From the NCBI GenBank assembly GCA_013152195.1, contig JAADGU010000016.1, forward strand, positions 1 through 19,251: a DNA stretch of 19,251 bases. Reading direction: 5' to 3'. Made by a program: the position numbers and the translations under genes. The notes beneath the pieces were generated by a model. It was given only the letters and a program-made list of their open reading frames with translations. It was not told the DNA's origin and made no database searches. This stretch comes from Nitrospirota bacterium. GTDB taxonomy: Bacteria; Nitrospirota; Thermodesulfovibrionia; Thermodesulfovibrionales; JdFR-85. Positions 6,264 to 15,800 of this stretch are shown piece by piece; the first letter of the stretch is position 1, and every line of letters begins with the position of its first letter.

Positions 6264-8168
6264 ATGAAACAAAAAAGTGTCATAAAATATTCAGTTCTGT
6301 TTGTCCTTTTTTTTACGGGTATTGCCATTGGACTGTTACTCTGGAACAGAATTGAGCTGCCCTTTCAGAACCCTTGGGGTGTCAAGGGAAAACTTACGGA
6401 GATACAGTATAATCCCACGAACGATGTAGTACGGTTTGCAGTCTTTCTGGTATCTCCTGTGCTGTTGCTCTCAATTGCGTATCTTTTGGGCAGAAGGAAG
6501 CTCAATGATATCATCTTTGCGGAGTCCTCCACTCCTGCCAGCGGTTCCCGGCATAATTCCCGGCCTCCGGTCAAGGCACTCCTGTCGGTCCTTCTCATTG
6601 TATTTTCAATAGTTGTGGCACTTAATATTCCCACTTTCCATGCCTCGGGAAAGTTTGATTCATTTCATGAGGGTGAAACCCTCGGGCCTGCCGTATCCTA
6701 TATGGCAGGGGAGACCCCTTATAAGGACTTTATATTTCTTCATGGTCTTTATGAAAATCCCCTCCGTTCAGTGATTGCCTTTCGTCTGTTTGGTAAATCC
6801 ATCAGTTCTGTAAGGACACTCGAGTCGATTATGAAGATAGTAGCTTTTGTCCTGTTATCCATCTTAATGCTTCAGCTTTATCGCGGAAGGTACCTGTATT
6901 CATTTAGCGCAATTACTATCCTGGCCTTTCTGCATTGCTCCACAATGTTCCATCTTCCCCGGTTGATGCTTATCAAGACAAGGGATATAACCGTATTTCT
7001 ATTCCTGATTACGCTTGTAATGTTGCAGGATATGGGTAAGTGGCAGGATTACCGGATTAAAAGGTTTTTCATGGCAGGCTTCCTCTTTTCATTCATACCA
7101 CTGGCCTCTCTTGGATACGCAGTAGACAGGGGGGCCTTTCTGTTTGCAGCCTACCTGATTCTGTTTCCGGTGCTCTATTTTATATATTTTCACAAAGGCA
7201 ACTTTCGCAGGTATTTCCTCTTCTCTTCATTGTTGGGACTGCTGTCGGCAGTATTACTGATGGGGGTTCTTCTTCGGGGAGGGGTTACTGAATTTATAAG
7301 ATACGCATTTCTGACAATGCCGAGGTACAAGGACTTGATGAGCGGTAATGTTTATCCTGTTTTCGATAAATTGTTTCTTGCAGTCTCTGTCATTATAGCA
7401 GCGAATACGTTCTGGGTTGCGTTTAAATTCTTGCAGGAACTCTATCTGAATAACGGGAGATTGAGGGTTTCGGTCAGGAGCTTTATGGAAAAATACCTGG
7501 TAGAGTTTTCAATGCTGATACTGTCGCTGCTCCTGTTCAGGTCTGCCCTGGGCCGTTCAGACTGGCCTCATGTTGCATACAGCATACCTGTAACCTATAT
7601 CCTCGCTCTCTATATTGTCATGAAACACTACAGCAGCAGATTATTTCGTGGATATCTCTTTAAGAGGATATACACTTATTTGCTTGTCGCTGTGGTCACG
7701 CTGATTTTTTTCCTTGGTATTTATCAGATATACAGGGGAGACCTGGTAAGGGAGAACTTTCCTCTTGGCGTGAAGGATGCTGAACTCATTCCCGATAATT
7801 ACAGGGCGACCATTTCGTTTTTGAGAAATAATTTAGCCCCTGATGAATCATTCTTCACCATGACGGCTGAGGCAAGCTGGTATTATTTGATTGACAGGCC
7901 GTCTCCAAGCCGGTTTCCGGTAATTATTTTTGCCACGCCGTATTTCTATCAAAATGAAGTGGTTAAAGACCTTGAGAAGAATAATGTGAAGTTTGTCCTT
8001 TACAGGAACAGTTACTGGGCAAGCAGATTTGACGGGTTTTCCAATGAGGAGAGATTACCGTTGATTGCAAAATACATCCGGGATAACTTTATTTTCTACA
8101 GAAAGATAGATGATAACGAAATCTGGGTAAGGAAGACAGAATATCCCCTCAACCCGGACACTCGCTGA
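6264..8168 (+). CDS. Polytopic membrane protein, GT-C/GT39-like glycosyltransferase family, function unknown
   Basis: This 634-residue integral membrane protein has roughly ten or eleven hydrophobic segments (first ones at about residues 8-27, 57-76 and 103-123) and a soluble C-terminal domain from about residue 510. After the third segment it carries FDSFHEGETLGPA (131-143) followed by GETPYKDFIFLHG (149-161). This pattern of acidic residues in an outer loop is seen in GT-C lipid-linked glycosyltransferases and related uncharacterised proteins. A second motif, LGRSDWPHVAYS, lies late in the membrane region. The likely role is transfer of a sugar from a polyprenyl-phosphate donor on the outer face of the membrane. 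Donor and acceptor cannot be told, and the GT-C assignment rests on topology and loop motifs only. GGGAG (6256-6260) lies close to the ATG. It follows a strong terminator and so needs its own promoter; TATACT at 6228-6233 is a possible -10, but no clear -35 is seen. It converges on moeA with a 6-bp gap. Confidence 0.7.
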   Translation: MKQKSVIKYSVLFVLFFTGIAIGLLLWNRIELPFQNPWGVKGKLTEIQYNPTNDVVRFAVFLVSPVLLLSIAYLLGRRKLNDIIFAESSTPASGSRHNSRPPVKALLSVLLIVFSIVVALNIPTFHASGKFDSFHEGETLGPAVSYMAGETPYKDFIFLHGLYENPLRSVIAFRLFGKSISSVRTLESIMKIVAFVLLSILMLQLYRGRYLYSFSAITILAFLHCSTMFHLPRLMLIKTRDITVFLFLITLVMLQDMGKWQDYRIKRFFMAGFLFSFIPLASLGYAVDRGAFLFAAYLILFPVLYFIYFHKGNFRRYFLFSSLLGLLSAVLLMGVLLRGGVTEFIRYAFLTMPRYKDLMSGNVYPVFDKLFLAVSVIIAANTFWVAFKFLQELYLNNGRLRVSVRSFMEKYLVEFSMLILSLLLFRSALGRSDWPHVAYSIPVTYILALYIVMKHYSSRLFRGYLFKRIYTYLLVAVVTLIFFLGIYQIYRGDLVRENFPLGVKDAELIPDNYRATISFLRNNLAPDESFFTMTAEASWYYLIDRPSPSRFPVIIFATPYFYQNEVVKDLEKNNVKFVLYRNSYWASRFDGFSNEERLPLIAKYIRDNFIFYRKIDDNEIWVRKTEYPLNPDTR

Positions 8169-8174
8169 AGAGGT

Positions 8175-9416
8175 TTACCTCAACTGTTTCTCCCTCGTAA
8201 TGCCGTTTTTGTTCAGTGGAATTATGACTGTACCGTCTGCTTCCACAAGGGTTCTGATGAGTCCTGACTTGCCAAGGATTGGTCTGGCCCAGAGGCAGTT
8301 ATCCCGTAACTCAAGAGCTACCCTGATGTGGTCCTCCCTGCCGGTTGAAGAGGAGATGTTCCTGCCAAAAAAAGCCCTGACAGTCCTGCCTGAAGGCAGG
8401 AGTTTTTTTCTCCTCTTCTCACCTGAGATTTTTTTCAGTAGAGGTTCAATAAATGTTTCAAAGCAGACACTGACTGCTGCAGGGTGCCCAGGTAATCCAA
8501 AGAGGGGGATCCCGTTGACCATGCCCCCGATCAGGGGCTTTCCGGGTTTTATGCTTACACCATGAAAGAGGATGCCCGGATGCCCGAGTTCATCAATAAC
8601 TCTTGAGGTGTAATCCCGTGTGCCCACTGAGCTGCCACCGGAGATCAGTACCATCTGTGCTTCCTGCATGCTCTCCCTGACCGTTGCCCGGAGCAGGTCA
8701 AAGTCATCGCTGATGATTCCCTTTTTAAGGGGGATGCCGCCGCCGCGTATAATCAGGCCTGCAAGGTTATAGGAGTTGATATCCCGTACCTCTCCGGCAG
8801 CGCGGGGTTTGTCCGGCGGTATGACCTCATCCCCGGTAGAGATGATGGCGACAACAGGTTTTTTAAAGACATCTATATTGAGTATGCCAAGCCCTGCAAG
8901 TGCCCCGATATCCTGTGGTCTGAGCCTCTGTCCGGCCCTCAGGATAACATCTCCCTCTTTAACATCCTCATCGGCAAGGATGACATTTTCATTAGGTGCA
9001 ACTGCCTTCATAACTTCCAGCATGTCTTCACCAACCCTGTTTGTGTGTTCATACATTACAACGGCATCGGCTCCTACAGGGAGCATTCCGCCAGTAGGAA
9101 TAACGGCAGCCCCACCCCGGGAAAGGGAAATATCGGGTTTTGTCCCCATATGTACCTCTCCGGTCACTGTCAGATATGCAGGCATACTGTCTGATGCACC
9201 AAAGGTGTCTGTGGCATTAACGGCATAACCATCCATTGTGGAGCGGTTGAAGCCGGGGAGGTTTTCAGGTGAAATTACATCTGCCGACAGTACCCTTCCA
9301 TAGGCATTCTCAATGCCTGTGTTTTCAGTGGAAGGAGTCTGCAGCTTTTGTTCATAAAGGAGAGAAAGGGCTTTTTCTACTGTGACAGCATCTTCTCTGC
9401 CAAGGAGGTCTTTCAT
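8175..9416 (-). CDS. moeA: Molybdopterin molybdotransferase MoeA
   Basis: MoeA inserts molybdate into adenylylated molybdopterin in the last step of molybdenum cofactor synthesis, in the cytoplasm. The 413-residue length is normal. The family motifs appear in order: PGFNRSTMDGYAV (54-66), the PTGG segment (107-110), STGDEVIPP (193-201), ISGGSSVGTRDY (258-269), and PGKPLIGG followed by LPGHPAAVSVCFE near 291-320. The C-terminal domain is complete. The start is 9 bp after the stop of the phospholipase-like gene on the same strand, so the two are probably one transcript. The Shine-Dalgarno sequence is weak, which would fit translational coupling. It is not obviously linked to the CODH operon, whose metal is nickel; it would serve molybdo-enzymes elsewhere in the genome. 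Confidence 0.96.
   Translation of the reverse strand: MKDLLGREDAVTVEKALSLLYEQKLQTPSTENTGIENAYGRVLSADVISPENLPGFNRSTMDGYAVNATDTFGASDSMPAYLTVTGEVHMGTKPDISLSRGGAAVIPTGGMLPVGADAVVMYEHTNRVGEDMLEVMKAVAPNENVILADEDVKEGDVILRAGQRLRPQDIGALAGLGILNIDVFKKPVVAIISTGDEVIPPDKPRAAGEVRDINSYNLAGLIIRGGGIPLKKGIISDDFDLLRATVRESMQEAQMVLISGGSSVGTRDYTSRVIDELGHPGILFHGVSIKPGKPLIGGMVNGIPLFGLPGHPAAVSVCFETFIEPLLKKISGEKRRKKLLPSGRTVRAFFGRNISSSTGREDHIRVALELRDNCLWARPILGKSGLIRTLVEADGTVIIPLNKNGITREKQLR
8385..8409 (+). terminator. Terminator-like hairpin plus T-run on the + strand, inside moeA
   Basis: CCTGCCT (8385-8391) and AGGCAGG (8394-8400) are complementary around a short loop, followed by AG and seven T (8403-8409). On the + strand this has the form of an intrinsic terminator and lies 217 bp past the stop of the converging membrane-protein gene, which has no other terminator. 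It also encodes moeA residues on the minus strand, so it may be coincidence. Confidence 0.35.
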
Positions 9417-9425
9417 CTGAAGAAA

Positions 9426-10226
9426 TTACTCTTTTCCGTGTCCTGGAGTGTTAACATCGTAGAGTCCCTTAAGGAGTTTCCCTATGCCCCGGGTCTCCAT
9501 ATGGGATACAGGGTCTTTTCCGATAACATCCGAACACTCACCCTTTGTGAGTATGTCGAGTATCCGCTCAAGAGAGTCCTTATGGAGGCCCTTTATCTTT
9601 TTGGAGTTCGGCATATCCTGTAAGAAAAGATTGTTGTCTATAAAAGTATTCATCTTTTTTGGGGTGAGGTAGGTAAGGAGTACCATCCCCTGATATATCC
9701 TCTTGTTGGTCCTTACAGAGAGGAAGGGGCTTTCAAGTGTTGATTCGAGGAAACTGTCGTTTCTCCTCCGTACCTTCCTGTTTATGGAAACGGCCCTGAA
9801 CCAGTATTTTCTTCCCACAAGACTGTCGGACTTCAGTTCAAAGACAGTATGTCCGATATGCCTCTTTCCCGAGGTCAGTTTCTCATGCGCTACGGTATCG
9901 GATGCAAGATGACTTATATATCCATATACAAAGGCCTTCTGCTGTTGAGTCTCAGCTACATCCATGAGCTCAAATGCCACATCCCAACTATGAGAGTTTC
10001 TGTTGTAAGGGAGGAATTTTTTACCGAGGATTATGTCTGCCATCAGATTTCCATAGAGAAAATCATCCTTGTACCGCCGCAGAAGCTCATATAATCCGGC
10101 AGGAAGAATTGAAGCAAGGGAAAGTATTTCGCTTCCAAGGTAGATGTGTGTGAGTGGTCCCCAGGCAAAGGCATAAGAAGGAATGAGTAAAAAAGATATT
10201 ATAATTAAGAGCTTAAATATTTTCAT
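9426..10226 (-). CDS. Exported zinc-dependent phospholipase C-like protein
   Basis: This 266-residue protein of the zinc-dependent phospholipase C/S1-P1 nuclease-like fold hydrolyses phosphodiester bonds in its known relatives. A signal peptide fills residues 1-21 (basic MKIFK, then a hydrophobic stretch ending in SYAFA). Cleavage after AFA would leave Trp22 at the mature N terminus, matching the family, in which the first Trp ligates zinc. Further candidate ligands are His27 (GPLTH), Asp64 (LMAD), His79 (NSHSWD), and His106, Asp110 and His114 in GYISHLASDTVAHE. These fit a three-zinc site. The C-terminal lipid-binding PLAT domain of clostridial alpha-toxin is absent. Substrate and true activity are unknown; many environmental members are uncharacterised. 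AGGGG lies about seven bases before the start on the minus strand. It is first in a unit with moeA and diverges from galT. Confidence 0.82.
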   Translation of the reverse strand: MKIFKLLIIISFLLIPSYAFAWGPLTHIYLGSEILSLASILPAGLYELLRRYKDDFLYGNLMADIILGKKFLPYNRNSHSWDVAFELMDVAETQQQKAFVYGYISHLASDTVAHEKLTSGKRHIGHTVFELKSDSLVGRKYWFRAVSINRKVRRRNDSFLESTLESPFLSVRTNKRIYQGMVLLTYLTPKKMNTFIDNNLFLQDMPNSKKIKGLHKDSLERILDILTKGECSDVIGKDPVSHMETRGIGKLLKGLYDVNTPGHGKE

Positions 10227-10439
10227 CCATGTGCCCCTTTTTCATACTGTTTTTATTGTAACTTAAATGGTTCTTCTTTTGCCAGAAATAAAATATTTGC
10301 CACTGCATTTGAGTTATTCTGTATTGTAAAAGTAACATCTCATTTATCCTCTGCTTTTTGGTAAAATAGGAGACTACAGGTCTGAAACTTAATTAAGAAA
10401 GTATAAGAGCAATGATTTTATATTCATAAGGAGGTATGT
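10227..10439. promoter_or_regulatory. Divergent A+T-rich intergenic region with the galT ribosome binding site
   Basis: This 213-bp gap separates the minus-strand phospholipase unit from the + strand galT operon, so promoters for both should lie here. Visible elements are a perfect 10-base palindrome, CTTAATTAAG (10388-10397), and TATAAG (10402-10407) as a possible -10 for galT with no convincing -35. A strong Shine-Dalgarno AAGGAGGT (10428-10435) sits just before the galT ATG at 10440. An out-of-frame ATG at 10436 is too close to that site to be used. No gene is seen in the gap. Confidence 0.5.
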
Positions 10440-11441
10440 ATGCCTGAGTTGAGGAAGGACCCGATAGTTGGAAGATGGGTCATTATATCGGTGGAACGGG
10501 GGAAAAGACCCTCTGACTTTGCTTCTCCATCGCAAAAAAGGAAAATTGCAGGATTCTGTCCCTTTTGTCCCGGTAATGAATACACCACGCCTGAAGAGAT
10601 AATGGCCTTCAGGGCCCAGGAGGATCAGCGATCCGATGCAGCGGAATGGACTCTCAGGGTTGTGCCCAATAAATTTCCTGCCCTGCAGATTCATGGTGAA
10701 CTTGACAAGACAGGCGAGGGACTGTTTGACAAGATGAACGGGATAGGTGCTCATGAGGTAATTATTGAGACTTCAGACCATATGAGTTCCCTTGCCACCA
10801 TGCCTCAGAAGTCAGTTGAGGATGTGCTTTGGGCGTATGACCTGAGGATCAATGACCTTAAAAAAGACCCGAGGTTAAAATATGCACTTGTTTTCAAAAA
10901 CGAGGGAGAGGCTGCCGGGGCGTCACTTGAACATACGCACAGCCAGTTGATAGCACTTCCGATTGTGCCCAAGATCGTCAAGGAAGAGATAACTTCATCA
11001 AGGCATTACTATGACATGAAGGAGAGGTGCATATTTTGTGATGTAGTTGACCAGGAGATCGGGGACGGCAGAAGGGTGGTTTACGAAAATGAGCATTATC
11101 TTGCCATAGCTCCCTTTGCACCGCGTGCACCTTTTGAGACATGGATACTTCCAAAGGAGCACGAATCTGCATTCCAGCCTCACGGAAAGAGCTTTGCCCA
11201 GCTTGCAGAGATACTACAGCGGGTCCTTAAGCAACTGGATAAGCTGCTCGATGTCCCGCCGTATAATTTCATGATCCATACCTCACCCTTTACAGATGAG
11301 ACCAATGAATACTATCACTGGCATATTGAGGTTATGCCGAAGCTGACCAAGATAGCGGGGTTTGAATGGGGCTCAGGGTTTTATATAAACCCGACTCCTC
11401 CTGAGGAAGCCGCCAAGTATATGCGGGAAGCCCAGCTATGA
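10440..11441 (+). CDS. galT: GalT-family hexose-1-phosphate nucleotidylyltransferase (galactose-1-P uridylyltransferase or ADP-glucose phosphorylase-like)
   Basis: This is a HIT-superfamily nucleotidyltransferase that works through a nucleotidyl-histidine intermediate. The 333-residue length is normal. The catalytic motif is ASLEHTHSQLIALP, with His167 as likely nucleophile and Gln169 replacing the third His of simple HIT proteins. A zinc site is suggested by Cys40/Cys43 (FCPFCPGN) with His114. A second CxxC (RCIFC, 197-200) and a late HWHIEVMPK motif complete the second HIT-like half. The HTHSQ form and the following LIALPIVP resemble those of GalT-like ADP-glucose phosphorylases more than the HPHGQ of enteric GalT. 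Its overlap with glycogen synthase (ATGA, four bases) supports a role in ADP-glucose or glycogen metabolism. Substrate is therefore open; the gene symbol reflects the family only. Confidence 0.88.
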   Translation: MPELRKDPIVGRWVIISVERGKRPSDFASPSQKRKIAGFCPFCPGNEYTTPEEIMAFRAQEDQRSDAAEWTLRVVPNKFPALQIHGELDKTGEGLFDKMNGIGAHEVIIETSDHMSSLATMPQKSVEDVLWAYDLRINDLKKDPRLKYALVFKNEGEAAGASLEHTHSQLIALPIVPKIVKEEITSSRHYYDMKERCIFCDVVDQEIGDGRRVVYENEHYLAIAPFAPRAPFETWILPKEHESAFQPHGKSFAQLAEILQRVLKQLDKLLDVPPYNFMIHTSPFTDETNEYYHWHIEVMPKLTKIAGFEWGSGFYINPTPPEEAAKYMREAQL

Positions 11442-12877
11442 GGGTTTTAATTGCGTCGAGCGAGGCTATCCCCTATTGTAAAACCGGGGGGCTTGCAGAT
11501 GTAGCCGGCGTTCTTTTCAAAGAGCTCAATGTCATGAATATTGATGCGAGGCTCATTCTGCCTCTTTACAGAAATATAAGCAGGGATTTTGAGCTGACGG
11601 ATACAGGGATAGAGCTGAATATTTCTCTTGATGGCAGGCTTTATTCAGGGAGGGTATACACTCACAATAAGGCTGTTTTTATAGGATGCGACGAGTTGTA
11701 CGGGAGGGAAGGTCTTTACGGTGACAGGACGGGTGACTTTGCGGATAATGCACTGAGGTTTTCTTACTTCTGCAAGGCAGTCATAGAGGTATGCAGGGCA
11801 ATTGACTTCAGGCCGGATATTATACACCTAAATGACTGGCAGACCTCTCTGGTTCCCCTTTATCTGAGGACAGAGTATGGCAGGGATGATTTTTTCAGGG
11901 ATACCCTGACCTTGCTGACCATCCATAATCTCGGTTATCAGGGGTTGTTTCCTCCGGAAGATCTGTCAGCAATCGGTGTGGGACAGGAGGTATTCAATCC
12001 GGATGGTATAGAGTTTTACGGAAAGGTGAATTTCCTCAAGGCTGGAATCCTTTATGCCGATATATTGAGCACTGTCAGCAGGAGATATGCAGAAGAGATT
12101 ACCACACCTGAGTATGGTTTTGGTCTGGACGGAATTTTGAAGAAGAGAAGCAATGACCTCTTCGGGATTCTGAACGGGATAGATTACAGGGAGTGGTCTC
12201 CTGAGGTTGATAAACTTATACAGAGGAGATACTCTGCAGAGGACCTCAAGGGGAAGGCTTTATGCAAGGAAAAGCTTATGAAACAATGCAATATCAAGCT
12301 GAAGAAGGGGGCTCCGCTGCTTGCTTTTGTCGGCAGACTCAGTATGCAGAAGGGGGTTGAGCTGATCATTGCAGGCCTCGATAAATTGCTTGGCTACGGC
12401 TGTGGTGTAATACTCCTTGGAACGGGCACAAAAGAGGCCGAGGAGAGCCTCCTGTCGATATCCCTGGAAGGGAGGGAAAACCTTTATATCAGGCTGGACT
12501 TTGATGAGGTCTTTGCCCATTCGGTATACGCGGGTTCCGATATGGTTATGATGCCGTCCAGGTACGAGCCATGCGGACTTGTTCAGATGATAGCCCTCAG
12601 ATACGGAACAGTCCCTGTTGCAAGGAATACAGGTGGACTCTCCGACACCATAGAGGATTATAATGCAATTACTGATACAGGGACAGGGTTTCTCTTTGAT
12701 GACTATAACCTTGCCGTCTTTCTTGAGTCGATAAAAAGGGCGCTTACTCTCTATCCCTTTGGCAGGAGATGGCAGAAGCTTATGAAGAGGGGAATGGCAA
12801 AGGATTTTTCATGGAGACGGTTTGCCTCCGAATATGTTGAACTCTATAAAGAGGTCCTTAAACGGCGGATGAAATGA
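11438..12877 (+). CDS. glgA: Glycogen/starch synthase, ADP-glucose type (GT5)
   Basis: GlgA transfers glucose from ADP-glucose to the non-reducing end of an alpha-1,4-glucan in the cytoplasm. The 479 residues are the usual length. The N-terminal KTGGLADVAG (residues 15-24) is the ADP-glucose-binding signature. Also seen are HLNDWQTSLVP, the HNLGYQG segment, FVGRLSMQKGVELI, and the acceptor/donor motif MPSRYEPCGLVQM followed by RNTGGLSDTIEDY. The start codon overlaps the galT stop (ATGA), and the stop overlaps the histidine kinase start in the same way, so the three are translationally coupled. No frameshift or missing motif is seen. Confidence 0.97.
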   Translation: MRVLIASSEAIPYCKTGGLADVAGVLFKELNVMNIDARLILPLYRNISRDFELTDTGIELNISLDGRLYSGRVYTHNKAVFIGCDELYGREGLYGDRTGDFADNALRFSYFCKAVIEVCRAIDFRPDIIHLNDWQTSLVPLYLRTEYGRDDFFRDTLTLLTIHNLGYQGLFPPEDLSAIGVGQEVFNPDGIEFYGKVNFLKAGILYADILSTVSRRYAEEITTPEYGFGLDGILKKRSNDLFGILNGIDYREWSPEVDKLIQRRYSAEDLKGKALCKEKLMKQCNIKLKKGAPLLAFVGRLSMQKGVELIIAGLDKLLGYGCGVILLGTGTKEAEESLLSISLEGRENLYIRLDFDEVFAHSVYAGSDMVMMPSRYEPCGLVQMIALRYGTVPVARNTGGLSDTIEDYNAITDTGTGFLFDDYNLAVFLESIKRALTLYPFGRRWQKLMKRGMAKDFSWRRFASEYVELYKEVLKRRMK

Positions 12878-15800
12878 GTATAAGATTTAAACTCTCCATA
12901 TTTCTGCTTGTCTTTATCCTTATTGCCTCCATGTTTGGCGGGGGCACCATGTATATCTTCGACAGGATATCGAATAACCTTGATCTGCTCAAAAAGACCT
13001 CTGAGGAGTACAGGCTGCACGAGGAACTGAAGATGTCCATTGTAGAGTTTTCCACTTATGTCAAGAGCTGGGCCTTTACAGGTGAGCAGAGATATAGAAG
13101 GCTTTACAGGGATGCCCTATCAAAAGTTTACAAGGACTTTGGTGCCCTTCAGGATTATGTTGCAGACAAGGATGTGCTGAAGGAGGTAGGCTCGAAATTC
13201 ACTGAGTTGAACCGGACGGCCAGGAAGATATTCTCTTACTCAAACCCGAAAGGCAACCAGGCTGTCCTTCACCTTGTCGGGCAGATTGAAGAGCAGGAAC
13301 TGGATATATTGACCTCTGTGGAGGAGCTTCATACTGAGTCCCTGAAGAACGTAACCATAGCAGTGAAAGAGACGGAAGAATCAAAGGCGAGATTGACACT
13401 GTATGTTGCAGTCCTTGTTTTTATAACGATTTTTTCAGTAATTTTCCTTGTACTTCTTATTACACGCTCCATAGGCAGACCCTTCAAGGAGCTTCTTGTT
13501 TTTACAGAGAAGATTATCTCCGGCCAGGTAGATGCTATGACAGGAGTTGAGCGGAATGATGAGTTCGGCATCATTGCGAGGCGTTTTGGGCAGGTGTTGA
13601 GCAAACTGAAGGAGTCAGAGGATAGCTTGAGAAAAAGACTTTCGGAGACCGAGCTGCTCTTTGAGGTCACGCGTATTGCAAGCTCAACACTTGAGCTGAA
13701 GGAATCCCTGAAACTGATAACCGAGACAGTGGCTGACTGGAAGGGTCTTGATTATGTGGGTGTGTATCTCCTGAATGTGGAGGGACAGGTATTTACGCTC
13801 CAGGCTCTAAACAGGGATGCGGACATCTTTGAGAGGAGCTTTGCCGTGGACAGCGGAGAGCTGTTCAGGAAGATGCTTGATGCGCGTGAGCCTGTGTATA
13901 AGGAAATGCCGACAGAGAAGGAAGTTGCCTTTATAAAGCGCAGTCTGGGCTCACTTATCCTGTTTCCGATTATCAGGGAGGGCAGGTGTCTGGGGCTCTT
14001 TTTTATCGGTGTTGAGGCTGTAAGAAAATTTACAGAGAATGAGTTGAACGTAGCAAATATTCTATCTAACACAATAGGTACCATTGTCAGAAATGCAGAA
14101 CTCTATGTATCTGCCATGGACCAGCTCAACAAAATAACAGTCCTTTACGAGCTGTCCAGAGATCTTACAACACTACTTGACCTTGACGATCTTTTAAACA
14201 GGGTTGTCTTTGAAGTGACACGTCTTCTCAACGCAAAGGGCTGTATCATAAGACTTCAGGAGGACCATGCCCTGAAGATAAAGGCCTATTATGGCGTTCC
14301 TGAGGATTTTATAAAAGGGATGGAGACTGAAGTTGGTGAGGGGATTGCCGGTAAGGTTTCCAGTTCCGGTAAATCCATACTTGTTGAGAATGTAGCAGAG
14401 ATGCCGGAAGATACAAGAGTGCCGGTGCTTGAGGCAAAATCAGTGGTCTGTGTTCCTCTGAAGATAGGCTATGAGGTTATTGGGACCATCGGGTTATATG
14501 ATAAAAAAGGGCAGGATGGTGAGATTATAACATTTAACCTTGATGACCTCAGGACTACAGAAGGCATTGCATCCCTCATATCCCTTGCCATCGAGAAGGC
14601 GAGAATATTTGAAAAGGAAAAAGAGAAGGAAAAAGAAGCGCTGGAGGCAAAGAAGAGGCTGGATATCCTCTTTGAGAGCGTGCAGGGTGGAATTGTTACT
14701 CTTGACAGAAATTACACGCTCCTCTCAATCAACCGTTTTGTGGAAGACTTTCTTCATATGAAGGCTGAGGATGTAGTGGGGAGAAGCGCCCTCGAGATCT
14801 TTCATGAAAAAGGCGGGATATGTCCTCACTGTGCAGCAAAACTTACCTTTGAGACCGGCGATATAAATATTATTACCCAATCCAAGGGGGCAAATTATGC
14901 CGAGTTGAGTTCGTATCCAATTAAGGATGAAGAGGGTAATGTGGTTGAGGCGGTTGTCCTGATCCAGGATATTACGGACAGGGTGCTGTACCAGGAGGAG
15001 ATACTTGCTCTCTACAAGGAAGTAGCACAGACAAAGGAGTATCTGGAGAGCCTGATAGATAACTCGGCTGATGCCATTGTGACTACAGACCTTAAGGGTG
15101 TCGTTACTTCCTGGAACAGGGGAGCAGAAAGGATATATGGGTTTACAGAGGAGGAAGCAATCGGGTCTTTTTTACCCTTTATCCCTGATTTCCTCCTGGA
15201 AACAGAGATGCAATATATAGAGCGGATCAAGCAGGGTGAAACAATAAAAAACATTGAGACACTGCGAAAGAAGAGGGACGGTACCATGATCGAGGTAAGC
15301 CTTACGCTTTCTCCAATCAAGGATGCAGCTGGAGGAGTGATAGGAATAAGTGGTATCTCCAGGGATATATCTGAAAAGAAGAAGGTTGAAAAAGAACTTA
15401 TCAGGAGAAATCAGGAACTCTCAAGGTTATTCTTTATAAGTTCAGCCATGAGGGGGACACTTGAGCTGGAGAGACTTCTCAGGATGGTACTGACTGCTGT
15501 AACGATGAGTGATGGTCTCGGTTTCAACAGGGCCATCCTCTTTTTGCTGGACGAAGAGAAGTCCGTGCTCAGGGGGACAATGGGTGTTGGTCCTGCAACT
15601 CCTGAAGAGGCCTGGCAGATATGGGAGCGGCTTTCAATTGAGAAGAAGAGCCTGCCGGAGATCCTGAGCGATATTGAGGAAGGCCCTTTGAGGAAGGACT
15701 CCTTCCTTGACAGATTGAGTACCGGGATCGAAGTTAACATTAATGATGATACGGCACTGTCCCGTGCTGTCAGGGAAAGGAGGAGCTTTAATATCCATGA

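Noticed and set aside
8169..8182. GAGGTTTACCTC as bidirectional terminator between the converging genes
   Set aside because: Only five pairs with a two-base loop and no T-run.
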